Positions 20,065 through 28,511 of a DNA stretch of 64,000 nt are shown here, one piece after another. The notes below the pieces were generated by a model that saw only the letters and a program-made list of their open reading frames with translations, was not told the DNA's origin and ran no database searches. Both the position numbers and the translations under genes were made by a program. The stretch is from NCBI GenBank assembly GCA_026770025.1, contig JAMXDE010000003.1, positions 2,976,001-3,040,000 on the forward strand, read 5' to 3'. Origin of the DNA: Craspedostauros australis. Its lineage: Eukaryota; Bacillariophyta; Bacillariophyceae; Mastogloiales; Achnanthaceae. The first letter of the stretch is position 1, and every line of letters starts with the position of its first letter.

Positions 20065-22019
20065 GTCTCGGCACCAGACATTCGCACCTGGATGGGCAGA
20101 GTTCACGGGAAACGGACAGACGAAACAATCGAAGAACGAAAAACGCGTGGTGGCACACTGGACGAAACCGACAAACTCGCGATCATGTTGTGAATGTGCA
20201 CTTGACTCGGTCGGAGAGAGTAGAGCACCGTGCAGTAAATAACCAAGCAATGGTGCCATTCATGTACTTCACTTCTGCTAGTGCTGATCAATTATACATT
20301 GAAGATTGTATCAGAAGTTTATTCATTATCTTGTCATCCATCAAGCATCGCCAAAGAAGAAGAGCTGCAAGCAGATTTGGAATACCATCAAGCAACACTC
20401 TCTCTAGAGTAGCCTAGCGCAATACCAATCAGCAACACGAAGAACAGGCTTGATCAGTTGTCTTTTTCCACGTTTGGCCCCATTCAGCGTCCGCACGTAC
20501 GATCCTGCGGATTTGATATCGTACATCGTGATATTTTTAGATAACGATACGGCGTGTTGTTCATTAGGGTTAGATGTATTTAGCTTTATTGAACGACACA
20601 AATACCTGGCTGGCTTGTCTTCACCGTGGACGAAAATGATGACGTCATTGACGGTCGATGTCAGACTGCGTTGGTATCCAACGTTATGGACGGTGTCCTC
20701 TTTGATTCTCACGCTGTTGGTGATTTGGCTCGGTTGGGCGTTTCCTTCTTTTGTGCGTGTTGTGTCAATCACCACAGCCTTGGTGGTAGCATCCCTGCGC
20801 ATCCACAGCAACAGCGACACTTGCGAATACTACACAACACAATATAATTTAATGGAGCACAGTGACTTATCCGAGGGAATGCAAAATATAATATTCTGTA
20901 ACACTTAGCTTAGTTTGTTAATACAAAGTCCTGTGCAACCTGCTTTGCTCCCATTGGACAAGGGACATCATGGTCATCTGCAAGCTGTTGGCACGGTGCG
21001 GAAAGCAACTGGTGGCGGCAGTGTTGCTTTCCTTGTTGTTTCTCGTGTTGTGATTCGTGTGCTTGCAGGTTCATTGACACCGAAATAAGAAGCCACGAGG
21101 AGAGCAGATGAACAACGGCCAGAATCCAACAATGGCTGTTGGCGACGACAAGCAGAGAGGAGGTCCAAACACGCTGGCAGGGAATAGACCTGAAGCGAGG
21201 ACGAGGCTGCAGAATAGAGTGGGAATATGGAGGGAAGGCAGTGTGTGCTGATTGGGACATGGAGTAGGGTCAACCTCTTGGGCCATGAACAGCGGCAGAA
21301 CCAAGAACAAGGCAGGGTCCAGGTCAAGATAAGGGTGAGGGGAAAGGCTACATTGGGGTGTACCACCTGTGGATAGCATGGAGCCTGCAACCTGCCAACC
21401 AACGTATTTACAGCTCTCTACATGTCTTCCACCAATCCAAAGCCCAGACGAAGCAGCAGCCTCATCATGTCTACTGCCACTGCGCAGTCCATGATATTTC
21501 TTTGCAGCCAACCGCCCCACCCGCGAGAAATGTGAGTGTGTCCATGGTGGACACGACTCGGCACAAGTAGAAGCACGACTGGAGATTTTGAGCTGCAGCT
21601 GCCCCTTTGCGTCCGCATGCCTAACGTTTCTAGCCATAGGCTACAACAAAACAATAACTTTGTTTTTACAAGTCCCAGGAGCTTAAAAATTTACAAGTCT
21701 ACTCTAAACACCATAATGGGATGATATTAGTGCTTATATTTATAATATTACAATCACTACATGAGTACCCTGCATTGCATACATGGACTGTGATGTGATG
21801 CGAGGCGACATGGTGTGTCGTTGTTGTGGTGTCAAGCGAAAAAGCTGCCCGTTGTTTGTCCAAACCGCAACAACAAACAACGCGCTCATCCGATTTGGGT
21901 GGCATTTTGTGTGTGTTCGGGTTGAAACTTCATGGATCGCAACAGCACTCACGCTCCGCCAACCTCATCCAAACAGATTGTCAACTTTGGTCGAGTATGT
22001 CGACTGTTGTGTGAGGAAT

Positions 22020-22117
22020 GTCGGGATTGTCGGGAATGTCGGGAATGTCGGGCGCTTTGTCGGGAATGTCGGGTGTCTTGTCGGGAATGTCGGGTGCTTT
22101 GTCGGGAATGTCGGGAG
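22020..22117. repeat. GTCGGGAAT minisatellite, array 2
   Basis: Same unit and orientation as the array about 2 kb to the left: GTCGGGATT, then GTCGGGAAT blocks alternating with GTCGGGCGCTTT, GTCGGGTGTCTT and GTCGGGTGCTTT. It is shorter, with about four 21-base units. Flanking sequence is not shared with array 1 by eye. Confidence 0.9.
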
Positions 22118-22494
22118 TTTATCTGTTACGACTCCAGGTTCTCTCAAGGGAGTAATTGACGCAATACGCGGCAATGATGTATGACCAATTCATAATATCA
22201 TGACATTATTTTACTTAACACGTTTCCGGTTGTAGCAAATCTTGACTTTCTGCCGAGTGTCCCTGGAGGATATGCACGTTCGACTCCTCACATCGCAACG
22301 TTGCGTACAATCGAAAAACTCTGAATACTCTTGTTTGTTGGAGATGAAGACCTCCTTATCCCGTGAGCGTACACGCACATTCTCCCAACAATGAGATGTT
22401 ATTCCCCTTTCGTAATCACTCTGCTTCAACATGCACTCCAATGTTTGAACCGCACTGTCTAGCCGATCTATTCTGCCATACGCACATACGCCAG

Positions 22495-23592
22495 CTACTT
22501 TGCGTTCGCACATGCTTCATGAGCCAAGCCAAGCAGGCTGATCACGGCGCAGTCGCTGCGCAAGGTTCTCGACCCCAGCGTCACCTGCTGGAAGCCAAGG
22601 CTCTGGAATGTATCGAGCTCGTCCGGCTCAACCCACCCGCCTTCAGGGCCAACCGCCACCACGATTTTGCGCGGCTTGGACGTTCCATCAGCTTGCTCAG
22701 GAAATCTCGTTTGCATCATGCGTATCGGTACGATGTCGCTGTCGGCGCGCTGCGGATGCGCAATGACGCGCGCGTACTCGTCCAACGGGAACAGCTCATC
22801 CAATTGATGATTCAGGAGGCCGTTCAGATTCTTCACGACCTGCAGGTCTGGCAATCGCACGTCTCCTGCCTGGCACAGCCCTTCGATCAGCTTTTCTCGC
22901 ATCGCCTCTGGCTTGCGGAACAGGTGCGATCCGAAGTAATCCTTCGGCACTTTTCCGGCCTGCGTCAGGATGAGACGATCGACGCCCATCTGCGAGATCA
23001 TCGGCAGCATGCGTCCCAGCTGCAACGGCCGCGGCAGGGCCAGGATCAAGCTCACGCTGGGCTTTGCCAGTTGTTCGACGTCGGGTTTGAGGTTGCGCAG
23101 TTGTAAACGCAACGAACCAGGTGGATTTCCGTTGCCCAGCGGTTCGGTCTTCTTCACCTTGCCTTCGGGGATCCATTCGATCTCGGCATCGTCAGTGAGG
23201 TATCCACTGTGATTGTCGGAGCTCACGATGCCGGCCCGCACCGTGTCTCCGTTGTGCAAGCCCAGGATCTTGGCGACGTGGATGGTGCGGTAGTCATCTT
23301 TGGGCAGCACGACTTGGGCGTCTATTGGAAGGCTGCCATTTGAGAGTATCTGCTGCTGCTGCTGCTGCTGCTCGGGAGTATCTAATTCCGCCGTATCGAA
23401 CAGAAAGCGATTCAGATGCAGGGCTGTCGATGATCGGTAGAACCGTCTGGATAGCTGTACTCGTATGCTGCCGCCATCCAAGCTTCTGTGACAAAACCCC
23501 TCGACGAAAGAAAAGCTGACCCGCCGACCGATTATCAAGGGCAACATCAGCATCACTGCTCCGGCCTTTCTCAGAGACGGAAGAAAAGCCAT
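22495..23592 (-). CDS. RsmE-type 16S rRNA (uracil-1498-N3) methyltransferase homologue
   Basis: The open frame runs from 23793. I place the start at 23592, where the protein (365 residues) begins with a signal-like leader (MAFLPSLRKAGAVMLMLPLI) followed by basic and Phe-rich residues, suggesting plastid or mitochondrial import. Upstream in-frame ATGs cannot be excluded. The SPOUT knot signatures are clear: VVAVGPEGGWVEPDEL (about 311-326) and LGSRTLRSDCAVISLLGL (339-356), where bacterial RsmE has GPEGG and LG.RILR.ET. The N-terminal PUA-like part contains HVAKILGLHNGDTVRAG. RsmE methylates U1498 of small-subunit rRNA at the decoding site, so the substrate is expected to be organellar 16S rRNA. 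A run of seven or so Gln (CAG repeat, near 23345-23371) lies between leader and core. Confidence 0.88.
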   Translation of the reverse strand: MAFLPSLRKAGAVMLMLPLIIGRRVSFSFVEGFCHRSLDGGSIRVQLSRRFYRSSTALHLNRFLFDTAELDTPEQQQQQQQILSNGSLPIDAQVVLPKDDYRTIHVAKILGLHNGDTVRAGIVSSDNHSGYLTDDAEIEWIPEGKVKKTEPLGNGNPPGSLRLQLRNLKPDVEQLAKPSVSLILALPRPLQLGRMLPMISQMGVDRLILTQAGKVPKDYFGSHLFRKPEAMREKLIEGLCQAGDVRLPDLQVVKNLNGLLNHQLDELFPLDEYARVIAHPQRADSDIVPIRMMQTRFPEQADGTSKPRKIVVAVGPEGGWVEPDELDTFQSLGFQQVTLGSRTLRSDCAVISLLGLAHEACANAK

Positions 23593-24284
23593 GCCTTCGG
23601 AGATGCCCGTTGATCTTGCGAGCAATGCAAGATGAGTACTTGCATGTAGATACGCGTAGGTAGGTGGAGGATGCTCGTGAGCCTGGGTAATGAACCGTCT
23701 CCAGCTTGACGGACCTGTCTCTCTTGTGGTGTCGCCCATCATCTTCGTTGTGTTGCGATGATGATTCAAACACATCAACCACAACTGACACAAAATGAGT
23801 GGCTGGTATCTTCGACTGGTTCGACTAAATGTTTCATGTTCTTGGCGTGACGTTCCTGTCTACTTCCTTTCGGATAGCGTGGCGTTGTTCTGAATTGAAG
23901 GAGACCGAGGACACATGTGTGGTGCGAGTATCTGAAAGTCACGCCCATGTTTTGGCTAGCGGAACCAAGTTGTCACTGCGGAGAGTGCTACACTCTCTCC
24001 ACAGTACACTGTGAATGTTACCAAGCAGGATCGATTTCCTTTGTGGGTCTGGGTTGTGGAATACTGCGCATTGGTCATCACGAGACGGAACATGACATCA
24101 AAGGAACTTCTCCTGGCCCCAACACAATGCGCTCACGTTCTGTGGAAATACCTGCTCATTGAGATATTACATTGACAGTTACTTGTACATGATGTGATAA
24201 TGAAGTGGCACTTTTGGAATAGGCGTTGCCGAACAGAGATCGCGTGTGCGTACATGCGTGTGAGTCATCCCTCATGGAATGCCA
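23593..24284. other. Spacer between two minus-strand genes
   Basis: It holds the promoter side of the RsmE gene and the 3' end of the glycosyltransferase gene region. The first 200 bases stay open in the RsmE frame, up to an ATG at 23793, and may encode a longer leader. No other gene was recognised. Confidence 0.45.
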
Positions 24285-25568
24285 TCATCGCATCGCAAAT
24301 GCTGGTTCATCCAGGCGCCAGGTGTCTTTCAGTTGATTCCATCGCTTCAGATACTTGACGGGATCCTTGAGTTGATCCCCGTGCTCCCACAGCACGTGCT
24401 TCGGCGTGATGACGACCTCATGGACAGGCTGCGGACTGGAGTGCACGTAGTTGGCTGTGATGACATCTTCCGTGTCGTTCGATTTCATTCCTTTGCGATC
24501 AAGCTGGTCGGATGTGATGAAATGGGAAAGATCCGGGCTGAGGAAGGACATCTCGCCTGCCACGTAGTTCTTGTTGACCATGTGGCGGCAATGGGATACC
24601 CCGACTCCACCGCAGCCCAGCCGATCCAGGAAGATGCCCCCGTACACGAATCGGTTGTAAGGATGCGGCATGAGCGACGTGTGTGTGAAGGCAAACCATC
24701 GCGGTGGGAACAGGATAGTGTCCGTGTCCGCTTTGGAGATGTAGTCCACGTTGATCGTGCCATCCTGCACCTTGGCGCTGGCCCATTTGAGGTATGTGTG
24801 GCTTTTGCCAAGCAGCTTGTTCTCCTTGACGTTGAGATACGTGATGTCATTCTCGATGATCTCATCGCTGGCATCCTGGTTTTTGCCGTTGCCGTTTGTG
24901 GTTGTGGCAGTTGGCGGGTCCAATGTCATGGGGCGATTGGGGTCGACATCATCCAGCAACTGCGTCGGAGCGTCCGGTTCCGTGGCGCCGCCCGCGACGA
25001 AAGTGTAAATGAGCTCACATTCCTCTCTGATCTTAGCGTCGGATGTGTACTCGTGGATGGAGCATATGAGATTGGGTGTGCCCAGCTCTGGACGATCCTT
25101 GTAGTAGCTGAGGTAGGTCTCACGTATCGTCTGCCGCCGCAAGAAGTCCTTCTCACGCGCCGTGCACACGATGCCCCAGAGGAAACGTATCTTGGGCTGC
25201 TTGCCATCGATCGTGATTGGGTTGGGGAATGTCATCGTGGGCAGGACAGAACGTGAGTTCATGGGACGCTTCTCCGTGAAGAAGTACTGCGTCTCGCTGA
25301 ACCTCAACGGGACGTAGGAACCATCCTGCTCTCTGTTGATCTCCAGGAAGTAACGCAGCTTGTGTATGACGCCAATGGCCAGGATGGTGTATAACGATAG
25401 AGTGAGGAGCGATCGTTTTCTTTGCTGCCGTTCCGTGGCCATGCACCTTCCTCTGGTTCCACCCATCTCGATCTCAGTTCCCTCTTCGTTGCAGCTGATG
25501 GCTCGTTCCACTGCGATACCGTTGTTCCGGACTCTTTTCTTCAATGCAAACGGATTCAGCGCTCCCAT
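24285..25568 (-). CDS. GT31-like (beta-1,3-galactosyltransferase-type) Golgi glycosyltransferase
   Basis: One exon, 427 residues. It has type II membrane topology: a short basic cytosolic head, one helix at about 53-68 (SLLTLSLYTILAIGVI), then the luminal catalytic domain. GT31-style motifs appear in order: RRQTIRETY (144-152), ENDITYLNVKENKLLGKS (239-256, matching the D-F-x-D-x-Y-x-N-L-T-x-K region), KADTDT (279-284, the DxD metal/nucleotide-sugar site), AGEMSFLS (337-344) and EDVITANYV (367-375, the ED-V catalytic-base region). The sugar and acceptor are unknown; family members act in glycoprotein or glycolipid chains in the Golgi. An Asp/Thr/Asn-rich insertion (about 195-238) interrupts the usual core. 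It is divergent from TPT1. Confidence 0.8.
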   Translation of the reverse strand: MGALNPFALKKRVRNNGIAVERAISCNEEGTEIEMGGTRGRCMATERQQRKRSLLTLSLYTILAIGVIHKLRYFLEINREQDGSYVPLRFSETQYFFTEKRPMNSRSVLPTMTFPNPITIDGKQPKIRFLWGIVCTAREKDFLRRQTIRETYLSYYKDRPELGTPNLICSIHEYTSDAKIREECELIYTFVAGGATEPDAPTQLLDDVDPNRPMTLDPPTATTTNGNGKNQDASDEIIENDITYLNVKENKLLGKSHTYLKWASAKVQDGTINVDYISKADTDTILFPPRWFAFTHTSLMPHPYNRFVYGGIFLDRLGCGGVGVSHCRHMVNKNYVAGEMSFLSPDLSHFITSDQLDRKGMKSNDTEDVITANYVHSSPQPVHEVVITPKHVLWEHGDQLKDPVKYLKRWNQLKDTWRLDEPAFAMR

Positions 25569-26423
25569 GATGTGCGCAATAGTACCAATGACGCTGCTGC
25601 TGACTGTTGTTGTTGCTTCGTTGATAGTGTGCAGTTGCGTACTTTGCGGCTATTGTGTTTCACTGTGCAAACTGTATGGCGGAACACTCTTATCCTTCGA
25701 ACAAAGTCTCTGGTGGTGGCGGCAACAGCATTAGCGAATGTCGGATGTGGATGTGGATGTGAATGCGGTGACAATGCAGGAGTGAGGGTGGGTGTGAGCT
25801 TGAGAGCGACCGCGAGGGTGGGTGTTCAGGTGGCGATTGTTGGCATTGCTTCATGGATGTTCTTGGCAGTGTTGTTGTCGTGTTCTTGTTCTTGTTGCCG
25901 CTACTGTTGCTATTTGGCGCGATCCGAGCTGATTTGAACCTGGCCTCCGTTTCGTGGGAATCAAACAATGACAAGAGTCCACACAACACAAATCACACAA
26001 ACCACGACCCAGTATCATTCGAGTGTTTCTGTCCGACAGGGAGGTGTGTGGTGACATACACAGACGATATTGAAGATGCAACGGACAGACGAAAGAGAGC
26101 TGCGAAGAAGTCAATCGCTCTTTCATGAAGCACAACAGCATAACATGAATAAATAGAACTTATTTGGAAACAATATGGTTTATACCTCACCTTCCACACG
26201 ATTGAAATCCCAAACCCGCTTCACACTCTCGTGGTCTTGTTGGTGGGTGCTGTCAAACGTGCGACACTTGAACCACTACTCTCTTGACTACCATCTTGCC
26301 CATGCTCGTGCTCCTCCTTGCGCATACGTGCATTATACAACCTATTCTATTATACAACACAACCTAAGACGAGACCACAATATCTGAAGAGACGAAGACC
26401 AGCACCAAAGACTGGGATTCACC
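25569..26423. other. Divergent promoter region with one weak small gene candidate
   Basis: This 855-base spacer lies between the glycosyltransferase (leftward) and TPT1 (rightward). The middle is TTG-rich and contains the 91-codon frame listed separately. An AATAAA lies at about 26145. Confidence 0.45.
25853..26128 (+). CDS. Possible small secreted protein (weak)
   Basis: A 91-codon frame starts with a strong hydrophobic leader (MDVLGSVVVVFLFLLPLLLL) ending near FGAIRA, followed by a polar part with three Cys and a basic end. An AATAAA follows about 20 bases after the stop. This looks like a small secreted protein. However, the leader is coded by a TTG/CTG-rich low-complexity run, which makes hydrophobic frames by chance, and no homology is recognised. 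Confidence 0.22.
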   Translation: MDVLGSVVVVFLFLLPLLLLFGAIRADLNLASVSWESNNDKSPHNTNHTNHDPVSFECFCPTGRCVVTYTDDIEDATDRRKRAAKKSIALS

Positions 26424-27221
26424 ATGGAGAATCCCCAGCAACCAGATCAACGCCAAGGTGTGAACGGCGGAAGAGGGCGCGGACGAGGCCGTGGGCGCAA
26501 GGGCAATCGCAAGGGTGGCCGTCCAAAATCGTTGTCGCACAGCTTGAGCTGGGCATTGCGGCATGCCGCCGTGGAACTGAAGTTGACAATGACACCGGAT
26601 GGGTACGTCCCGGTGGATGAGATCATCCATCACACGCATCCCAAGTTCCGTGACGCGACATTGGAGAAGATCCGTGAGGTGGTGGACACCAATGATAAGA
26701 AGCGTTTCAAGTTGGAGGAGCGGCCAGCGAAGTTGTACAAGACGAAGGATCAAGACGGTGCGGACACAAACACCGATACGAGCACGAGTGGCGATGACGA
26801 ATTGATCCTTTGCATCCGAGCAAATCAGGGTCACACAGTATCCATCATCGATCCCAACCTGTTGCTCACGAAGATGACGGCGGACGAGCTGCGATCCACG
26901 TCGACCATCGTTCATGGCACCTACCGGCAGCCGTACGATTCCGCAATCCAGAAGCATGGCCTGTCGCGGATGAAGCGCAATCACATTCACTTCGCCTCAG
27001 GCCTGCCAGACGAAGGGAGCGTGATCTCGGGCATGCGTAAGTCTTGCCAGATTTATGTTTACATTGATGGAGCCAAGTGTGCTGACGATGGGATTGAATT
27101 CTACAAGAGCGACAACGGTGTGATTCTGACAGCGGGCGTCAACAACGAGGGCATGTTGCCGACACCGTACTTTTCGCATGTGACGGATAAGACAGGCACC
27201 ATCCTGTTAGACAATCGTTAA
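26424..27221 (+). CDS. TPT1: tRNA 2'-phosphotransferase (TPT1/KptA)
   Basis: One exon, 265 residues. It removes the 2'-phosphate left at the splice junction of tRNA, passing it to NAD+ to give ADP-ribose 1''-2'' cyclic phosphate. The family order is clear: SLSHSLSWALRHAA (36-49; usual S-K-x-L-S-x-L-LRH), then the winged-helix end DGYVPVDEII, then the NAD-binding part with RANQGH, IVHGTYRQPYDSAI, GLSRMKRNHIHFASG and the C-terminal NNGVILTAG. The catalytic Arg-His-Arg-Arg set can be followed through these motifs. The N-terminus is a GRGRGRGRK-type basic arm (about 16-34), likely for RNA binding or nuclear entry. A functional tRNA ligase pathway with healing of 2'-phosphates is therefore expected in this organism. 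Confidence 0.93.
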   Translation: MENPQQPDQRQGVNGGRGRGRGRGRKGNRKGGRPKSLSHSLSWALRHAAVELKLTMTPDGYVPVDEIIHHTHPKFRDATLEKIREVVDTNDKKRFKLEERPAKLYKTKDQDGADTNTDTSTSGDDELILCIRANQGHTVSIIDPNLLLTKMTADELRSTSTIVHGTYRQPYDSAIQKHGLSRMKRNHIHFASGLPDEGSVISGMRKSCQIYVYIDGAKCADDGIEFYKSDNGVILTAGVNNEGMLPTPYFSHVTDKTGTILLDNR

Positions 27222-27393
27222 TGATACCTCTACGCAGGCAGTGTTGATGGAGTCTGTGTGATAGCCGTCAGAAAGTTCCCCCCGCTTGCATCGCTTCTGT
27301 AGCTTCATGCTTGCCGCAATTGGAAGGCCATCGCTGGCACTTGAGGCATGCTGCACGCAACCTTTCTCCCACCCATGATGCTTCACAAGCCAT

Positions 27394-28005
27394 TTAATCA
27401 CTGTCCTCATCCGATGATGATGACGAATCTTCGATTGCCATCTTGGATATGCGGTTGGTGTTGACGAATAGATCATCATCGTTGATGTCATCGTAGGCGG
27501 TGCTGTACACGATGCCATCCTCATCTTCCTGCACAGCATCTGCTTCATCGCCTTCCCGTTTTCGATTCGGATCATCATCCTGTGCTGATTTCGTCGTGCT
27601 GGCATTGAATTCTTCATCGTGTTCGGGCCATAGTCCTTTCGATTTGAGATGCTTGACCTGATCCTTGTACAAGATGTGCGATATGATGTACCGAATCCCT
27701 GATGTTCCATTCGCCGCTTTTTGCGTCTCCCCCTCTTCCGCCGTCATGCCGCCTTGCACGATGATGTAATCATTCCGTTTGACCCACACCAATTTATGGA
27801 ACTTGGTCGGCAAGATGGCCAACTGGGGTTTACGCGGTTGCGTCGTCGTGTCGCTGTGCGTTGCCAGGATGATATCGAATTGATTGCCACCGCGCGTCGC
27901 GACGACCTTGCCGATCCGTTCGTCCGCCTCGGGTTCTGGCAGATCGTTGAGGACGGAGTCGGTCAGGTGCTTGCGATAGTGCGTGCGGCGTCCAAGTCCT
28001 GCCAT
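27394..28005 (-). CDS. EIF1AD: EIF1AD-like S1/IF1-type protein
   Basis: One exon, 203 residues. Its N-terminal half is the eIF1A-like OB fold of EIF1AD: GRRTHYRKHLTDSVLNDLPEP, then IGKVVATRGGNQFDIILA, LAILPTKFHKLVWVKRNDYI and IVQGG. In place of the eIF1A tail it has a long acidic C-terminus (from about residue 125: QDDDPNRKREGDEADAVQED, then SSSSSDEDSD), as in EIF1AD. EIF1AD acts in cytoplasmic maturation of pre-40S ribosomes rather than in start-codon scanning. The gene converges with TPT1 over a 170-base spacer, so the two share a 3' region. Confidence 0.9.
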   Translation of the reverse strand: MAGLGRRTHYRKHLTDSVLNDLPEPEADERIGKVVATRGGNQFDIILATHSDTTTQPRKPQLAILPTKFHKLVWVKRNDYIIVQGGMTAEEGETQKAANGTSGIRYIISHILYKDQVKHLKSKGLWPEHDEEFNASTTKSAQDDDPNRKREGDEADAVQEDEDGIVYSTAYDDINDDDLFVNTNRISKMAIEDSSSSSDEDSD

Positions 28006-28511
28006 TATTCAATTGCCTTGCTTGTCTGTTCCGTTATGGTTGTTTGCGCTGTGTTGTGCTGCACTGCGAGGATGATGCGGTCGGTTCCTCTTGTCGAAGT
28101 CTTTGTGATCGTGTTGTTCTGTCTCTTGCTTCGTTTTGTGGCTTGTTTGTGTGTGTTTGTCGGAGATGTTTGGAACACCCATTGATGAGTGGCTGTGCGG
28201 AGGCCTCACTGGCCCAACACCATTCTCAACCTCACGCCGCAGCGAACACATCACTCTGCGCAACCTCAGTAACTCACAACATCCCAGCGACGCTATCATG
28301 GTGCACAAAAATACTCTAGAGGTGTGTGTATCCTTGTAGTGTAAAAATAGGCTCAAGGACTCTCTGGAGACAGAGAGGGTAGCAAGTTTATATCGATGTA
28401 CATATCGAGTGTGTATTTTTCGTGTGCCTTGCGCTGTTCCAAGGATGACAATTAATTGACGACGTACTGGCGACGACGACAGAGCGAGAGCAACGTAGAC
28501 GTACACTTGAC
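28006..28511. other. Spacer between EIF1AD start and ANTH gene end
   Basis: No coding exon was seen. It should carry the EIF1AD promoter. A small inverted repeat, CTCTCTGGAGACAGAGAG, lies at about 28359-28376. Confidence 0.5.

Larger units (their letters stand above)
19321..22494. other. Gene-poor 3.2-kb region
   Basis: This is the longest stretch without a supported host gene outside the retroelements. It holds two minisatellites of the same unit (listed separately), an AT-richer part at about 20250-20930 with overlapping open frames on both strands (20404-20820 minus, 20450-20908 plus), and a more GC-rich part at 20960-21650. None of the frames shows a domain I know. A decayed element or non-coding RNA is possible. 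Confidence 0.5.

Noticed and set aside
20560-20575. TTAGGGTTAG, telomere-like string
   Set aside because: Only ten bases and a single site; expected by chance and not a telomeric array.
21071-21637. 189-codon minus-strand frame in the gene-poor region
   Set aside because: Pro/Ser/Cys-rich with overlapping frames on both strands and no family features.
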